Shown here: piece by piece, positions 28,124 to 37,765 of the stretch
Numbering within the stretch: position 1 is the first letter of the stretch
How the letters are laid out: every line of letters starts with the position of its first letter
Assembly: GCF_900129095.1 (NCBI RefSeq)
Contig: NZ_FQVA01000001.1
Span: forward strand, 1,426,001 to 1,490,000
DNA length: 64,000 nt
Reading direction: 5' to 3'
DNA from: Microbulbifer donghaiensis
GTDB taxonomy: Bacteria > Pseudomonadota > Gammaproteobacteria > Pseudomonadales > Cellvibrionaceae
Notes under the pieces: generated by a model
Databases searched by the model: none
Seen by the model: only the letters and a program-made list of their open reading frames with translations
What the model was told of the DNA's origin: nothing
Translations under genes and position numbers: made by a program

Positions 28124-29122
28124 TCAGCTGACCTTCTCGCCGTGGGCCTGTTTGTCGGCGTGGTAGGAGGAGCGCACCAGCGGGCCGCAGGCGGCGTGCT
28201 TGAAGCCGATCTGCTCGGCGTAGCGGCGGTACTCTTCGAACTCATCCGGGTGCACGTAGCGCTGCACCGGCAGGTGCTCCTTGCTCGGCTGCAGGTACTG
28301 GCCGATGGTGAGCATATCGATATCGTGCGCACGCATATCGTCCATGACGGCGAAGATCTCTTCCTTCTCCTCGCCGAGCCCCACCATCAGACCCGACTTG
28401 GTCAGCACGTCCGGACGGCGCTTCTTGTATTCCTGCAGCAGTTTCAGCGACCACTTGTAATTGGCGCCGGGGCGCGACTCGCGGTACAGGCGCGGCACCG
28501 TCTCCAGGTTATGGTTGAACACGTCCGGTGCCTCGGCCTCGAGGATATCGAGCGCCACGTCCATGCGGCCGCGGAAGTCCGGCGTCAGAATCTCTACCTG
28601 CAAATTCGGCGACAGTTCGCGCGACCGCTTGATGCAGTCGGCGAAATGCTGGGCGCCGCCGTCGCGCAGGTCGTCGCGATCGACCGAGGTGATCACCACA
28701 TAGCGCAAACCCATCGCGGCGATGGCTTCGGCCAGGTGTTGCGGTTCCTGCGGATCGAGCGGGTTCGGTTTGCCGTGGCCCACGTCGCAGAAGGGGCAGC
28801 GGCGAGTGCAGATCTCGCCCATGATCATGAAAGTGGCGGTGCCGCCGCTGAAGCACTCGCCCAGGTTCGGGCAACTGGCCTCTTCGCAGACAGTGGCCAG
28901 TTTCTGCGAACGCAGGATGCTCTTGATACGGTCCACCTCCTTGGAGGCCGGCACCTTGACACGGATCCAGTCCGGCTTGCGCAGTACCTGGTCGCTGGCG
29001 ATGACCTTGACCGGGATGCGCTCCACTTTTTCGCCGTCGCGAAGTTTTTCGCCCTGCTGCAGGCGGCGGGTGCGTTTTACCGGTACCAGATCGGGCTTGT
29101 CCTGAGTGGGATTGTCAGCCAT
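28124..29122 (-). CDS. lipA: Lipoyl synthase
   Basis: Start at the ATG at 29122 ([20 protein letters not shown]), which overlaps the end of lipB by 8 bases. 332 residues. The auxiliary cluster cysteines are in [12 protein letters not shown] (about 78-89) and the radical-SAM triad in [10 protein letters not shown] (about 104-113, CxxxCxxC). The conserved C-terminal serine is in [14 protein letters not shown]. It inserts two sulfur atoms into protein-bound octanoyl groups. Overlap with lipB indicates one operon with lipB and, upstream, ybeD and dacC. Confidence 0.97.
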   Translation of the reverse strand: MADNPTQDKPDLVPVKRTRRLQQGEKLRDGEKVERIPVKVIASDQVLRKPDWIRVKVPASKEVDRIKSILRSQKLATVCEEASCPNLGECFSGGTATFMIMGEICTRRCPFCDVGHGKPNPLDPQEPQHLAEAIAAMGLRYVVITSVDRDDLRDGGAQHFADCIKRSRELSPNLQVEILTPDFRGRMDVALDILEAEAPDVFNHNLETVPRLYRESRPGANYKWSLKLLQEYKKRRPDVLTKSGLMVGLGEEKEEIFAVMDDMRAHDIDMLTIGQYLQPSKEHLPVQRYVHPDEFEEYRRYAEQIGFKHAACGPLVRSSYHADKQAHGEKVS

Positions 29123-29834
29123 TAGTCGTTTCCTGCTCCTCTTTGCCCTGCACGGGGCCGCGCAAGCGCGCAAATTCGTGTTCATCCAGCGGCTGCCAAT
29201 TCGCCTCGGGCAGCCTGAGTGTGCGCAGCAATTCGCGCACGAAGATTTCCGCAACTTCATTCCAGTCCGACACTGGCTGTATCAGCTCGGCCATCTGCAC
29301 CATCTGCATGCCCGCGTAGCCACAGGGGTTGATGCGCAGGAACGGCGCCAGGTCCATATCGATATTGATAGCGATACCGTGAAAGCTGCAGCCGCGGCGT
29401 ACCCGCAGGCCGATGGAGGCGATCTTGTTGCCGGCGCGCGGGCCCTCGGTCAGATAGACGCCGGGGGCGTCGGCGCGGGGCGCCGCGGCGATGCCGAACG
29501 CCTGCAGCATGGCGACGGTGGCACTCTCCAGCGCCGTCACCAGATCGCGGACCCCGACCTTGGAGCGGCGCAGGTCCAGGAGCGGGTAGACCACCAGCTG
29601 CCCGGGGCCGTGGTAGGTGACCTGGCCGCCGCGGTCCACCTGTACCACCGGGATGTCACCGGTATTCAGCAGGTGCTCCGCTTTGCCCGCCTGCCCCTGG
29701 GTAAACACCGGCTCGTGCTCCACGCACCAGATCTCATCCGCGCTGTTTTCGTCGCGGGTATCGGTGTAGTAGGACATGGCACGCCATACGGACTCATAGT
29801 CTCGGCGACCCAGATTTCTCACCAAGGTCATCAA
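29115..29834 (-). CDS. lipB: Octanoyl-[ACP]:protein N-octanoyltransferase
   Basis: 239 residues. Motifs: [23 protein letters not shown] (in part, about 69-90), the catalytic lysine in [20 protein letters not shown] (about 135-154), and the acyl-thioester cysteine in [10 protein letters not shown]. It moves octanoate from acyl carrier protein to lipoyl domains, the step before LipA. Its start overlaps the end of ybeD by 4 bases, and lipA overlaps its own 3' end. Confidence 0.96.
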   Translation of the reverse strand: MMTLVRNLGRRDYESVWRAMSYYTDTRDENSADEIWCVEHEPVFTQGQAGKAEHLLNTGDIPVVQVDRGGQVTYHGPGQLVVYPLLDLRRSKVGVRDLVTALESATVAMLQAFGIAAAPRADAPGVYLTEGPRAGNKIASIGLRVRRGCSFHGIAINIDMDLAPFLRINPCGYAGMQMVQMAELIQPVSDWNEVAEIFVRELLRTLRLPEANWQPLDEHEFARLRGPVQGKEEQETTNG

Positions 29835-30112
29835 AGCACCATATGCACCGACGGGTGCTCTTTGAGTTCTTCGAACAGGGCCTTCAACTGCTCCTCGCCG
29901 GTGGCGACGATAAAGAAGGTCATCGAGGTGAAATTTCCGCTCTTGCTGTCGCGCAGGGTAATACGCTCTTCGTCGAGACCCGGAGCGTGGCGGCGCATCA
30001 CCTCGAGTACGAACTCGTGGGTCGCGTCATCGGCGTCGCGGACAACCTTGACCATATAGTCTTCACAGGGAAACTCGATCTTGGGGGGCTGCTGATTGGG
30101 ATCTTGGCTCAT
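29831..30112 (-). CDS. ybeD: DUF493 family protein YbeD
   Basis: Start at the ATG at 30112 ([24 protein letters not shown]), behind GGAGAG; 93 residues, the usual length. An ACT-like fold is suggested by [45 protein letters not shown]. It is normally found between dacA and lipB, as here, and has no proven biochemical role. The upstream 255-bp gap to dacC contains a heptamer repeat array. Confidence 0.93.
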   Translation of the reverse strand: MSQDPNQQPPKIEFPCEDYMVKVVRDADDATHEFVLEVMRRHAPGLDEERITLRDSKSGNFTSMTFFIVATGEEQLKALFEELKEHPSVHMVL

Positions 30113-30330
30113 ACCACTCTCCAGGGCCGCACAGACAGAAATGGGAGAAACCTTGGGCGCGACCGGGCGGCGATTATACAGCGGTGAGTGAATAGTGGAC
30201 AGGGAGGGGGATGCGGAATGCGGAATAGTGTCCACGTGCCGCAGGGGTGTCGACCACAACCAATACCCTAGTCACCTCAGAGATTGGCCGCGGCTGCAGG
30301 CGGCTGCGGCGGCACTATGTCAGGCCGCGC

Positions 30331-30372
30331 ATTCCGCATTCATCATTCATCATTCATCATTCCGCATTCAAC
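30331..30372. repeat. Heptamer tandem array at the 3' end of dacC
   Basis: Six 7-bp units in a row: ATTCCGC, ATTCATC three times, ATTCCGC, ATTCAAC. The last unit runs through the dacC stop codon. Two inverted units (GCGGAAT, 30213-30219 and 30220-30226) lie about 110 bases away, so an 11-bp inverted match (GAATGCGGAAT) can form. It looks like replication slippage; a terminator role is possible. Confidence 0.6.
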
Positions 30373-31528
30373 TGAAGAAGCCCATAACGAAGCGCTTGAT
30401 CGCATCCCACAGGCGCTTGAAGAAACCGGCCTCCTCGACATCCTCGGCGACGACGGCCTTGACGTCAGCGACGGTCTCACCGTCCAGGGTCACGACCACT
30501 TTGCCGACCGGCTGCCCCTTCTCCAACGGCGCCTCAAGTTCGCCATCGATGATCAGGTCCGCCTTGATGCTCTCTTCACCGCCGCGCGGGATGGTAACGA
30601 ACACATCCTTCTCCACGGCGATGCCCACTTCCGGCTTCTTGCCGCCCCAGACACGCTCGGTCTGCAGCACGTCATTTTTGCCATAGACTTTGTGGGTCTG
30701 GTAGTAGCGGAAACCGTAGGCCAGCAGTTTCTGCGTCTCGCCGGCGCGTTTCTCATCACTATCGGTACCGACAACCACGGCAATCAGGCGCATGCCACGC
30801 TTCACCGCCGAGGCCACCAGGCAATAGCCGGCCTCTTCGGTGTGACCGGTCTTGATACCGTCCACGGCCGGATCGCGCCACAGCAGGCGGTTGCGGTTGG
30901 GCTGGTTGATACCGGCCCAGCTGAAATACTTTTCCGAGTAGATGCTGTAATGATGCGGGTGGTCGGCAATCAGCGCTCGGGCGAGGACGCCCAGGTCGCG
31001 GGCGGTGGTCAGGTGCCCATCGGCCGGCCAGCCAGTGGCGTTGACGAAATGGGTATCCTGCATACCCAGCAGTTCCGCCTGCTGGTTCATTACTTCGGCA
31101 AACACCTCTTCGCTGCCGGATACGTGTTCGGCGAGCGCGATACTGGCGTCGTTGCCGGACTGGATAATGACACCGCGCAGCAGGTCGATCACCGGCACCA
31201 TATCGCCGACCTTGACGAACATTTTCGAGCCACCCTTGCGCCAGGCCTTCTCGGAAATGCGCACCTTGTCCTGTTCTTTGACGCTGCCCTTCTCGATTTC
31301 CTCGGACACTATGTAAGCCGTCATCATCTTGGTGAGACTGGCGGGGGGAATCTTCTTGTCCGCATTCTGCTCTACCAGCACCTGACCGGTGTGCGCGTCC
31401 AGCAGCAGATAGGCTGTGGCTGCCAGCTGCGGCGGTGCGGGAATCAGTGACTGGGCCTGGGCCAGGCCGGCACAGAGCAACAGGAAAGAGCAGGCAATTA
31501 GGCGATTGATCATGGGTGAGTGTCTCAT
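30368..31528 (-). CDS. dacC: D-alanyl-D-alanine carboxypeptidase (PBP5/6 type)
   Basis: Start at the ATG at 31528 (MRHSPMINRLIACSFLLLC), six bases after AGGA. 386 residues with a signal peptide cleaved near LAQA-QS. Catalytic motifs: PASLTKMMTAY (SxxK), QSGNDAS (SxN) and KTGHTEEAG (KTG). A C-terminal beta-domain (about 285-365) and the amphipathic anchor FFKRLWDAIKRFVMGFF, which holds PBP5 to the outer face of the inner membrane, are present. It trims the terminal D-Ala from peptidoglycan stems. It is upstream of ybeD-lipB-lipA, the common gammaproteobacterial order. Confidence 0.95.
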   Translation of the reverse strand: MRHSPMINRLIACSFLLLCAGLAQAQSLIPAPPQLAATAYLLLDAHTGQVLVEQNADKKIPPASLTKMMTAYIVSEEIEKGSVKEQDKVRISEKAWRKGGSKMFVKVGDMVPVIDLLRGVIIQSGNDASIALAEHVSGSEEVFAEVMNQQAELLGMQDTHFVNATGWPADGHLTTARDLGVLARALIADHPHHYSIYSEKYFSWAGINQPNRNRLLWRDPAVDGIKTGHTEEAGYCLVASAVKRGMRLIAVVVGTDSDEKRAGETQKLLAYGFRYYQTHKVYGKNDVLQTERVWGGKKPEVGIAVEKDVFVTIPRGGEESIKADLIIDGELEAPLEKGQPVGKVVVTLDGETVADVKAVVAEDVEEAGFFKRLWDAIKRFVMGFFS

Positions 31529-31621
31529 TATTCCTCGTGTTCGTTGATTTCTGGTCATTTGGGTCATGCCGGCCCCCCTCCCTACGGGCGCTATTTGATT
31601 GTGCGAAAAGGCCTAATACCT

Positions 31622-32491
31622 TCAGTCGTAAACAACCTGCGGCTGTCCCAAGCGGTTTTGCTCCACCGTATCGCGCGCCGCTACCAGTGCGCGCTGCTGC
31701 GCCAGCGGCCCGATGCGCACGCGATACAGCCTTCTGCCATCGCGTTCGACCGGACTGACCGATACAGGATAGTCGACCACGGCGGACACCCGCACGCGCA
31801 TGCTGTCGGCCTGATTGGCACTGCTATAGGCGCCCACCTGCAGATAGGTGTTGTCCGGCAATTTGAAACTGGCGTCCCGGGCCAGGCTCTCACGGGCGGA
31901 GACATCCTTCTCTACGGCAAGGGTTTGCCCTGCTGTCGGCAGCGAATTCGGGTCCAGCGCCTGCACTTCCACTCGGGCCACACCCTTGTTCACATAGCCC
32001 AGTTTCTGTGCCGCGGTGTAGCTCAAATCGATGATGCGGCCCGGAACAAACGGACCGCGATCGTTGACCCTTACTATCACGCTGCGGCCATTCTCCAGAT
32101 TGGTGACTTTGGCGTAACTGGGCAGCGGCAATGTCTTGTGGGCCGCCGACATGGCGTACATATTGTAGACCTCGCCGTTGGCGGTGCGGCGGCCGTGAAA
32201 CTTGGTCCCGTACCAGGACGCGTGCCCCTGCTCCTTGTAGCCCTTGACGTCATTCCGCACTTTATAGGTGACGCCGTTCACTTTATAGGGGGATTTATTG
32301 CCGGCAGTGCCGATAGGTTCGCGTACCGGAGTCGGTTCAGGCGTTGCCATCATGTCCACCGGTACGGGGGGGCCACTGTCCTTGACCGAATCGAAGTCGG
32401 GTTTGGGTGTGGGTTTGGTCGGTTGCCCGCTACAGGCCGCCAGTAGCAGAGCGGCCAATGCCACTCCGAGTCGCGCTTTGCACTGAAACAT
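31622..32491 (-). CDS. rlpA: Septal ring lytic transglycosylase RlpA
   Basis: 289 residues. Lipoprotein signal with lipobox LLAAC (Cys about 20), a proline/threonine-rich linker (about 22-60), and a double-psi barrel domain (about 88-180: GHASWYGTKFHGRRTANGE, with the active-site Asp in VNDRGPFVPGRIIDLS). A SPOR domain ends the protein (about 213-285, TYLQVGAYSSANQADSMR), which binds denuded glycan at the septum. It cleaves glycan strands without stem peptides. It follows mltB on the same strand. Confidence 0.94.
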   Translation of the reverse strand: MFQCKARLGVALAALLLAACSGQPTKPTPKPDFDSVKDSGPPVPVDMMATPEPTPVREPIGTAGNKSPYKVNGVTYKVRNDVKGYKEQGHASWYGTKFHGRRTANGEVYNMYAMSAAHKTLPLPSYAKVTNLENGRSVIVRVNDRGPFVPGRIIDLSYTAAQKLGYVNKGVARVEVQALDPNSLPTAGQTLAVEKDVSARESLARDASFKLPDNTYLQVGAYSSANQADSMRVRVSAVVDYPVSVSPVERDGRRLYRVRIGPLAQQRALVAARDTVEQNRLGQPQVVYD

Positions 32492-32593
32492 AATCCCCCC
32501 GGCGTGCGGCTAAAAAATGCCGCCCCCAAGCCGTTGTTATTTGTAACTGCTTATTAATTGAATCGATTGCGTTGGATTATCGATAACGTATTA

Positions 32594-32615
32594 GGTTCCA
32601 CAAGTCTGTGGAACC
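32594..32615 (-). terminator. Perfect 9-bp hairpin between mltB and rlpA
   Basis: GGTTCCACA-agtc-TGTGGAACC, about 37 bases past the mltB stop on the minus strand. A run of five T residues lies on the plus-strand side only, so on the minus strand it may attenuate rather than end transcription into rlpA. Confidence 0.45.
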
Positions 32616-32651
32616 CTTCCGTTTTTCTATTTCTTGCCCGCTATGCGCGGA

Positions 32652-33662
32652 TCAGGACCTGCCCCCGCGCGCCTTGACGATCTCTTGTGCCAGGTCGTAG
32701 GCCGCCATGGCGTAAAGACGACTGCGATTGTAACGGGTAATCACGGAAAAGTTGTTGAGCCCGATCCAATACTGCTTGCCGTGCTCGGTTTCCAGCGAAA
32801 ATACACTGGCCGCGAGGTCCGGCGCCACTTGCGCAGTAGTGGTGAACCCCTTTTCCGCAAGCTGGCCGACAGTCCAGTTGGCATCCAGGGAATCGTTGAC
32901 GATGGTCATGTCCGCATTGGGACGCGCGTTGGCAAGCACTACCACCGGCTCCAGCGGCAACCAACCATGGCGGGCAAAATAATTGGCCACGCTGCCGATG
33001 GCATCTTCGGTATCGGTCCAGATATCCACATGGCCGTCGCCATTAAAATCCACCGCGTAGGCGCGGTAGCTGGACGGCATAAACTGGCCAAAACCCATGG
33101 CGCCGGCATAGGAACCCTTCAGTTCGATAGGGTTCATACCCTGATCGCGGGTTAGCAGCAGGAAGTTTTCCAGTTCCTTGGTAAAAAACGCAGAGCGGCG
33201 CGGATAGTTAAATGCCAGTGTGGCGAGCGCATCGAGAACACGGTAGCCGCCCATGTTACCGCCGTAGCGGGTTTCGATACCGATGATGGCGACGATCATC
33301 TCCGCCGGCACGCCATATTTCTTCTCGGCCTCGGTCAGCGCCTTGGCATTCTTGTCCCAGAAATCGACACCGCCGGCGATGCTCTGCGGTGTCAGGAAAA
33401 TCTTGCGGTACTCGTACCAGGGTTTGGCCTTTTCCGCGGGGCGCTTGATCGCCTTGAGAATGGAATCCTTGCGCTTGGCCTCGCGCATCAGCCCGTTGAG
33501 TTGGTCGCGGTCGAAGTCGTGCTTTTCCACCATGTATTCGACAAACGCCTGCGCATCGGGATTGTCGCCATGGCCGGGCTCCTGGGCGCAGGCAGCGAGC
33601 ACCAGCCCCATCCCTGCCAATAATCCTGTGGTCCACTTCAAAACAACCGCTCCTATTCTCAT
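32652..33662 (-). CDS. mltB: Membrane-bound lytic murein transglycosylase B
   Basis: 336 residues with a lipoprotein signal (LVLAAC, Cys about 25). The SLT-family 103 catalytic glutamate lies in IVAIIGIETRYGGNMGGYRV (about 113-132). SYAGAMGFGQFMPSSYRAYAVDFNGDGHVDIW (in part, about 185-215) carries the conserved substrate groove and a calcium-loop-like DxNxDG. It cuts glycan strands to 1,6-anhydro ends in the periplasm. It sits between rodA and rlpA in the elongation cluster. Confidence 0.94.
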   Translation of the reverse strand: MRIGAVVLKWTTGLLAGMGLVLAACAQEPGHGDNPDAQAFVEYMVEKHDFDRDQLNGLMREAKRKDSILKAIKRPAEKAKPWYEYRKIFLTPQSIAGGVDFWDKNAKALTEAEKKYGVPAEMIVAIIGIETRYGGNMGGYRVLDALATLAFNYPRRSAFFTKELENFLLLTRDQGMNPIELKGSYAGAMGFGQFMPSSYRAYAVDFNGDGHVDIWTDTEDAIGSVANYFARHGWLPLEPVVVLANARPNADMTIVNDSLDANWTVGQLAEKGFTTTAQVAPDLAASVFSLETEHGKQYWIGLNNFSVITRYNRSRLYAMAAYDLAQEIVKARGGRS

Positions 33663-33707
33663 AGTGCCTCTCTACATCCAAGTTTCTTATTTTTCAGGCA
33701 CTAGGCT

Positions 33708-34853
33708 TTAAAAGGTTACCCGGCGCCGCTCCGTTCCTATAGCCATCAGGATACCGAAACCCGCCATCAAGGTAATGAGCGAGGTTCCGCCGTAGCTCAC
33801 CATCGGCAGTGGGACGCCCACCACCGGCAGCAGTCCAGTGACCATACCGATATTTACAAACACATAGACAAAGAAAGTGAGCGTAATACTCCCCGCCAAT
33901 AGGCGACCGAATACGTGCTGGGCCATAAAACTAATATAGATGCCGCGTGCAATGATCAATACATACAGTAATAACAGCAACAGCGCACCCCGCATGCCCC
34001 ACTCTTCCGACAGCACGGCGATGATAAAGTCCGTGTGGCTTTCCGGCAAAAAATCCAGCTGCGACTGGGTGCCCTGCATATAGCCCTTGCCGTACAGACC
34101 GCCGGAACCGATCGCCGCTTTCGACTGGAAAATGTTCCAGCCGGCACCGAGCCGGTCCGCATCCGGATCCAGCAACGTCAGGATTCGCTGGCGCTGGTAG
34201 TCGCGCAGCCCCCACTGCCAGATTGGCCAGGCGGAAACCACCAGCGCCATGGCTGCGGCACCAATCATGTTCCAGCTGAGACCGGCGAGATAGAGTGCAA
34301 ACAGGCCGGAGGCGGCAATCAGGATGGAGGTGCCGAGATCCGGTTGGCGCACGATCAGTGCGGCCGGCACGACCACGATGGCCAGTGCGCCCAGCACGGT
34401 GATGAATGACGGCGGCAAATTACGCTTGTGCAGAAAGGCAGCCACGGACATCGGCACGGCCAGTTTCATCACTTCCGAGGGCTGAAAGCGAAAGCCGCCC
34501 ACCTCCAGCCAGCGCTGCGCCCCTTTGGCGCCCACACCGATAAACAGCACCGCCACCAGCAGCGCACAGCCCCCGACATAAGCCCAGGGCGACCAGCGCC
34601 GATACACGTCCAGCGGTATCTGCGCGACGAAAAACATGCCGACAAACGCCAGCACCATAAAAACTGCCTGTCGCTTCACATAGTGAACATCACCGCCGGC
34701 AGCGCTATAGAGCACGCCCAGCCCCACTGCCGCCAGTACCAGCAGCAGCACCAGCAGCGGCACATCGATATGCCAGCGGCGCGACAGGCTCACGGGACGG
34801 CTGAGGCTGCTGTGGGAGTCCGGCAGCCTGTGCATGTAGTCGCGGCTAGCCAT
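33708..34853 (-). CDS. rodA: Rod shape-determining SEDS glycosyltransferase RodA
   Basis: Start at the ATG at 34853 (MASRDYMHRLPDSHSSLSRP), overlapping the mrdA stop by 8 bases. 381 residues with about 10 membrane segments. SEDS signposts: GAKGAQRWLEVGGFRFQPSEVMKL (in part, about 105-130), the loop with catalytic Asp (QPDLGTSILIAASG), and ESHTDFIIAVLSEEWG (about 270). The C-terminus is VVGVPLPMVSYGGTSLITLMAGFGILM. It polymerises lipid II together with PBP2, encoded just upstream. Confidence 0.96.
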   Translation of the reverse strand: MASRDYMHRLPDSHSSLSRPVSLSRRWHIDVPLLVLLLVLAAVGLGVLYSAAGGDVHYVKRQAVFMVLAFVGMFFVAQIPLDVYRRWSPWAYVGGCALLVAVLFIGVGAKGAQRWLEVGGFRFQPSEVMKLAVPMSVAAFLHKRNLPPSFITVLGALAIVVVPAALIVRQPDLGTSILIAASGLFALYLAGLSWNMIGAAAMALVVSAWPIWQWGLRDYQRQRILTLLDPDADRLGAGWNIFQSKAAIGSGGLYGKGYMQGTQSQLDFLPESHTDFIIAVLSEEWGMRGALLLLLLYVLIIARGIYISFMAQHVFGRLLAGSITLTFFVYVFVNIGMVTGLLPVVGVPLPMVSYGGTSLITLMAGFGILMAIGTERRRVTF

Positions 34854-36738
34854 GCTCCACCTCCGCGCCAATATCTTCGCTGTGCGCCGTTTCTTCCTCT
34901 TCCAACGGTCGCGACATCCAATCGAAAAACACTTCTCGCGCCACCGGCGCCGCCACCTTGCCGCCGCCCTCACCATTTTCAACCAGCACGGCCACGGCTA
35001 TCTGCGGGTCGTCCACCGGCGCAAAGGCAACAAACAGCGCGTGATCCCGGTGGCGCTCCTTCAATGCCTCCGAATCGTATTGCTCGCCCTGGGCAATACC
35101 TACCACCTGGGCGGTGCCCGATTTGCCGGCCACACGGAAATCCAAATCGGCACCGGCCTTTTTGCCGGTACCCTTGGCGCTGTAAACCACTGACTCCATC
35201 CCCTCGAACACCAGGTCCCAATGCTCGGGTTTGGCTTCCACATGGTGCAGGACTTCCGGCGGCTGCTCGACGTTGTCCACCGCCATCACCACCTGCGGCC
35301 TGTAGTGGGTGCCCCGGTTAGCAATGGTCGCGGTCATCACCGCCAGCTGCAGCGGCGTCGCCAGTACGAAGCCCTGCCCCAGTACCGCGTTCAGACTGTC
35401 GCCGGGGAACCAGGGCATTCCGCGGGCTCCGCGCTTCCAGTCGCGGGACGGAAACAATCCCGGCCGCTCTACCGGCAGATCGATGCCGGTTTTGGTGCCG
35501 AGGCCAAAACGGCTGGCGATTTCGTGCATGCCGTCGATATTCCAGCGCGCCGCCATATCGTAGAAATACACATCGCAGCTCTCGGTCAGGGCCTGAATCA
35601 GATCGACATGCGTGCCGTGGCCCCACCGTTTCCAGTCGCGGTACTGACGCGTATCGTTGGGCAGGCGGTAGAAACCCGGATCCTTCACCTTGTACTGGGC
35701 GTCGATGACACCGTCGGCAAGCCCGCCGAGCCCCATCATCGGTTTCAGCGTGGAGCCCGGCGGATACTGTCCCTGCAGGGCGCGGTTGAACAGCGGCACG
35801 TCGAGGGAATCGCTCAGCGCACGGTAGTCGTTGAAACTGATGCCGGTAACAAACAGGTTGGGATCGAAGGATGGTTTGCTGACGAATGCGAGCACACCGC
35901 CGGTTTTCACGTCGATGGCGACAACGGCGCCGCGCCGATCGCCGAGGGCTGCCGATGCCGCGCGCTGCAGGCGCGCGTCCAGGTTGAGGGTCAGTTCGGC
36001 ACCAGGTTTGGGATCGTGGCGTTCGAGCACCCGCAGCACGCGGCCGCGGGCATTGGTCTCGACATTCTCATAACCCACCTCGCCCAGCAGCAGGTCCTCG
36101 TAAGAGCGCTCCAGGCCCGCCTTACCGATACTCTGGGTGCCGCGATAGCGGCGCACGTCTTCCTCGGTAAAAGTTCCCAGATCGCGCTCGCTGATACGGC
36201 CCACATAGCCGACGCTGTGGGCGAACAGATCCGTCAACGGGTAATAGCGCACCAGCTCCGCCTCTACCGACACACCGGACAGGCGGAATTCATTCACGCT
36301 GATACGGGCAATTTCCTCTTCGCTGAGACGGAATCGCAGCGGTACCGGCTCGAACGGCCGCCGCCGCTGCATACGCTGCCGAAACTTTTCCACATCGGTA
36401 TCGTCGAGGCGGATCAGCCGGCCAATCAACTCGAGGGTGGCGTCCAGGTCCGCAACCCGCTCGCGCACGATCGCCAGGTTGAAACTCGGCCGGTTATCCG
36501 CCAACAGCACGCCATTGCGGTCGTAGATTAGGCCGCGGGTCGGTGCGACCGGGCGCACCTGGATACGGTTCTGGTCCGACTGGGTGCGGTAATCGTCGTA
36601 GTTGACCACCTGCAGGTTGTAGAAACGCACCACCAGGACCCCCAGCAGCAGCGCCACGGCGGCGAGCGCCACCAGCATACGGTTGCGAAACAGCCGCTGC
36701 TCAGTGTGTGGATCCTTTAAATGGAGGTCATAGGACAT
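34846..36738 (-). CDS. mrdA: Penicillin-binding protein 2 (peptidoglycan transpeptidase)
   Basis: 630 residues: one N-terminal membrane anchor (about 20-42), a pedestal domain with RGLIYDRNGVLLADNRPSF (about 68-86), and a transpeptidase domain. In the latter are the serine nucleophile in GQYPPGSTLKPMM, the SxN motif in SCDVYFYD, and the KSGTAQV box near 545. It cross-links new side-wall peptidoglycan and works with RodA, with which its gene overlaps. Upstream lies rlmH, about 130 bases away. Confidence 0.97.
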   Translation of the reverse strand: MSYDLHLKDPHTEQRLFRNRMLVALAAVALLLGVLVVRFYNLQVVNYDDYRTQSDQNRIQVRPVAPTRGLIYDRNGVLLADNRPSFNLAIVRERVADLDATLELIGRLIRLDDTDVEKFRQRMQRRRPFEPVPLRFRLSEEEIARISVNEFRLSGVSVEAELVRYYPLTDLFAHSVGYVGRISERDLGTFTEEDVRRYRGTQSIGKAGLERSYEDLLLGEVGYENVETNARGRVLRVLERHDPKPGAELTLNLDARLQRAASAALGDRRGAVVAIDVKTGGVLAFVSKPSFDPNLFVTGISFNDYRALSDSLDVPLFNRALQGQYPPGSTLKPMMGLGGLADGVIDAQYKVKDPGFYRLPNDTRQYRDWKRWGHGTHVDLIQALTESCDVYFYDMAARWNIDGMHEIASRFGLGTKTGIDLPVERPGLFPSRDWKRGARGMPWFPGDSLNAVLGQGFVLATPLQLAVMTATIANRGTHYRPQVVMAVDNVEQPPEVLHHVEAKPEHWDLVFEGMESVVYSAKGTGKKAGADLDFRVAGKSGTAQVVGIAQGEQYDSEALKERHRDHALFVAFAPVDDPQIAVAVLVENGEGGGKVAAPVAREVFFDWMSRPLEEEETAHSEDIGAEVEHG

Positions 36739-36867
36739 CGGGGATGTGTATGGCTAGCTCAGTGGATGGCGCAAGAATTGTCTAATTTGCGTACATTATC
36801 ACAAGTGGCCACCGGTGAGTGGTTTGTGGTTGGCAATTCACAGGTACAACTGGCCGCAAACCGCGCC

Positions 36868-37344
36868 TTACTTGTGGTACGGGTGCCCGGCAAGCAGCGT
36901 CCAGGCACGGTAGATCTGCTCCGCCAGCAGCACCCGCACCAGTGGGTGCGGCAGGGTCAGCGGCGACAGCGACCAGCGCTGCCGGGCGCGACTCAGGCTG
37001 TCGGCGGACAGACCGTCCGGTCCACCGATCAGCAGGCTGACATTCTCGCCGAGCATCTGCCAGTTCTGCAGCTGCTGGGACAGCTGCTCGGTGCTCCAGG
37101 GCTTGCCCTTCACGTCCAGCGCGACCACGTGGTCCCGGGGCCCCAGGGCCGCCAGCATGGCCTCCCCCTCCTTCTGGCGCGCCTTTTCGATGAGCGCCGG
37201 GGAGCTCTTTTGACCGCGCTGGCCCAGGGGAATCTCTACCATTTCCAGCGCGATTTCCCGCGGCAGCCGCTTGGCGTACTCGGCGTAGCCTTCCTGTACC
37301 CAACCCGGCATCCTGCCGCCGGCAGCCACTATTCGTATTTTCAT
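36868..37344 (-). CDS. rlmH: 23S rRNA (pseudouridine-1915-N3)-methyltransferase RlmH
   Basis: 158 residues, a SPOUT methyltransferase. Typical blocks: [20 protein letters not shown], the SAM-knot region [10 protein letters not shown] (about 106-115), [22 protein letters not shown], and the C-terminal HPYHK. It methylates a pseudouridine in helix 69 of 23S rRNA. Order rsfS-rlmH-mrdA-rodA is standard. Confidence 0.97.
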   Translation of the reverse strand: MKIRIVAAGGRMPGWVQEGYAEYAKRLPREIALEMVEIPLGQRGQKSSPALIEKARQKEGEAMLAALGPRDHVVALDVKGKPWSTEQLSQQLQNWQMLGENVSLLIGGPDGLSADSLSRARQRWSLSPLTLPHPLVRVLLAEQIYRAWTLLAGHPYHK

Positions 37345-37393
37345 CGGCGAATCTTCATCGGCGGCGTTTCACTACAGCAGGGTCAGCGCAGAA

Positions 37394-37756
37394 TCAGTCC
37401 CGGTGCGGATCGCTGCCGTCGGCCCCTTCGCGGGTGTTCGGCGTCATCGACCAGAGCTTCTCCAGGTCGTAGAAGCTGCGCACATCGGCCAGCATGACAT
37501 GCACCACCAGGTCACCGTAGTCCACCAGCACCCAATCGCCCTGGTCCATGCCCTCTACACCGATGGGGCGCACACCGGCCTTCTTGCCTTCCTCCACCAC
37601 ATTGTCGGCGAGGGATTTGACCTGACGACTGGAAGTACCGGTGCAGATCACCAGGCTGTCCATCACATCGGAGAGTTCGGATACATCCAGGGACACGATG
37701 TCCTTGCCCTTGAGGTCTTCCAGCGCCGCCACGGCGATATCTTTGATTTTCGTCAT
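37394..37756 (-). CDS. rsfS: Ribosomal silencing factor RsfS
   Basis: 120 residues. Core VSLDVSELSDVMDSLVICTGTSSRQVKSLADNV (in part) and WVLVDYGDLVVHVMLADVRSFYDLEKLW identify the Iojap/RsfS family, which binds L14 and blocks subunit joining under starvation. It follows nadD by about 10 bases and precedes rlmH, so it is co-transcribed. Confidence 0.96.
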   Translation of the reverse strand: MTKIKDIAVAALEDLKGKDIVSLDVSELSDVMDSLVICTGTSSRQVKSLADNVVEEGKKAGVRPIGVEGMDQGDWVLVDYGDLVVHVMLADVRSFYDLEKLWSMTPNTREGADGSDPHRD

Positions 37757-37765
37757 AACACCTTT

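Noticed and set aside
30331..30372. Possible CRISPR-like repeat array
   Set aside because: Units are only 7 bp, directly adjacent with no spacers, and no cas genes occur in the window; it is a microsatellite.
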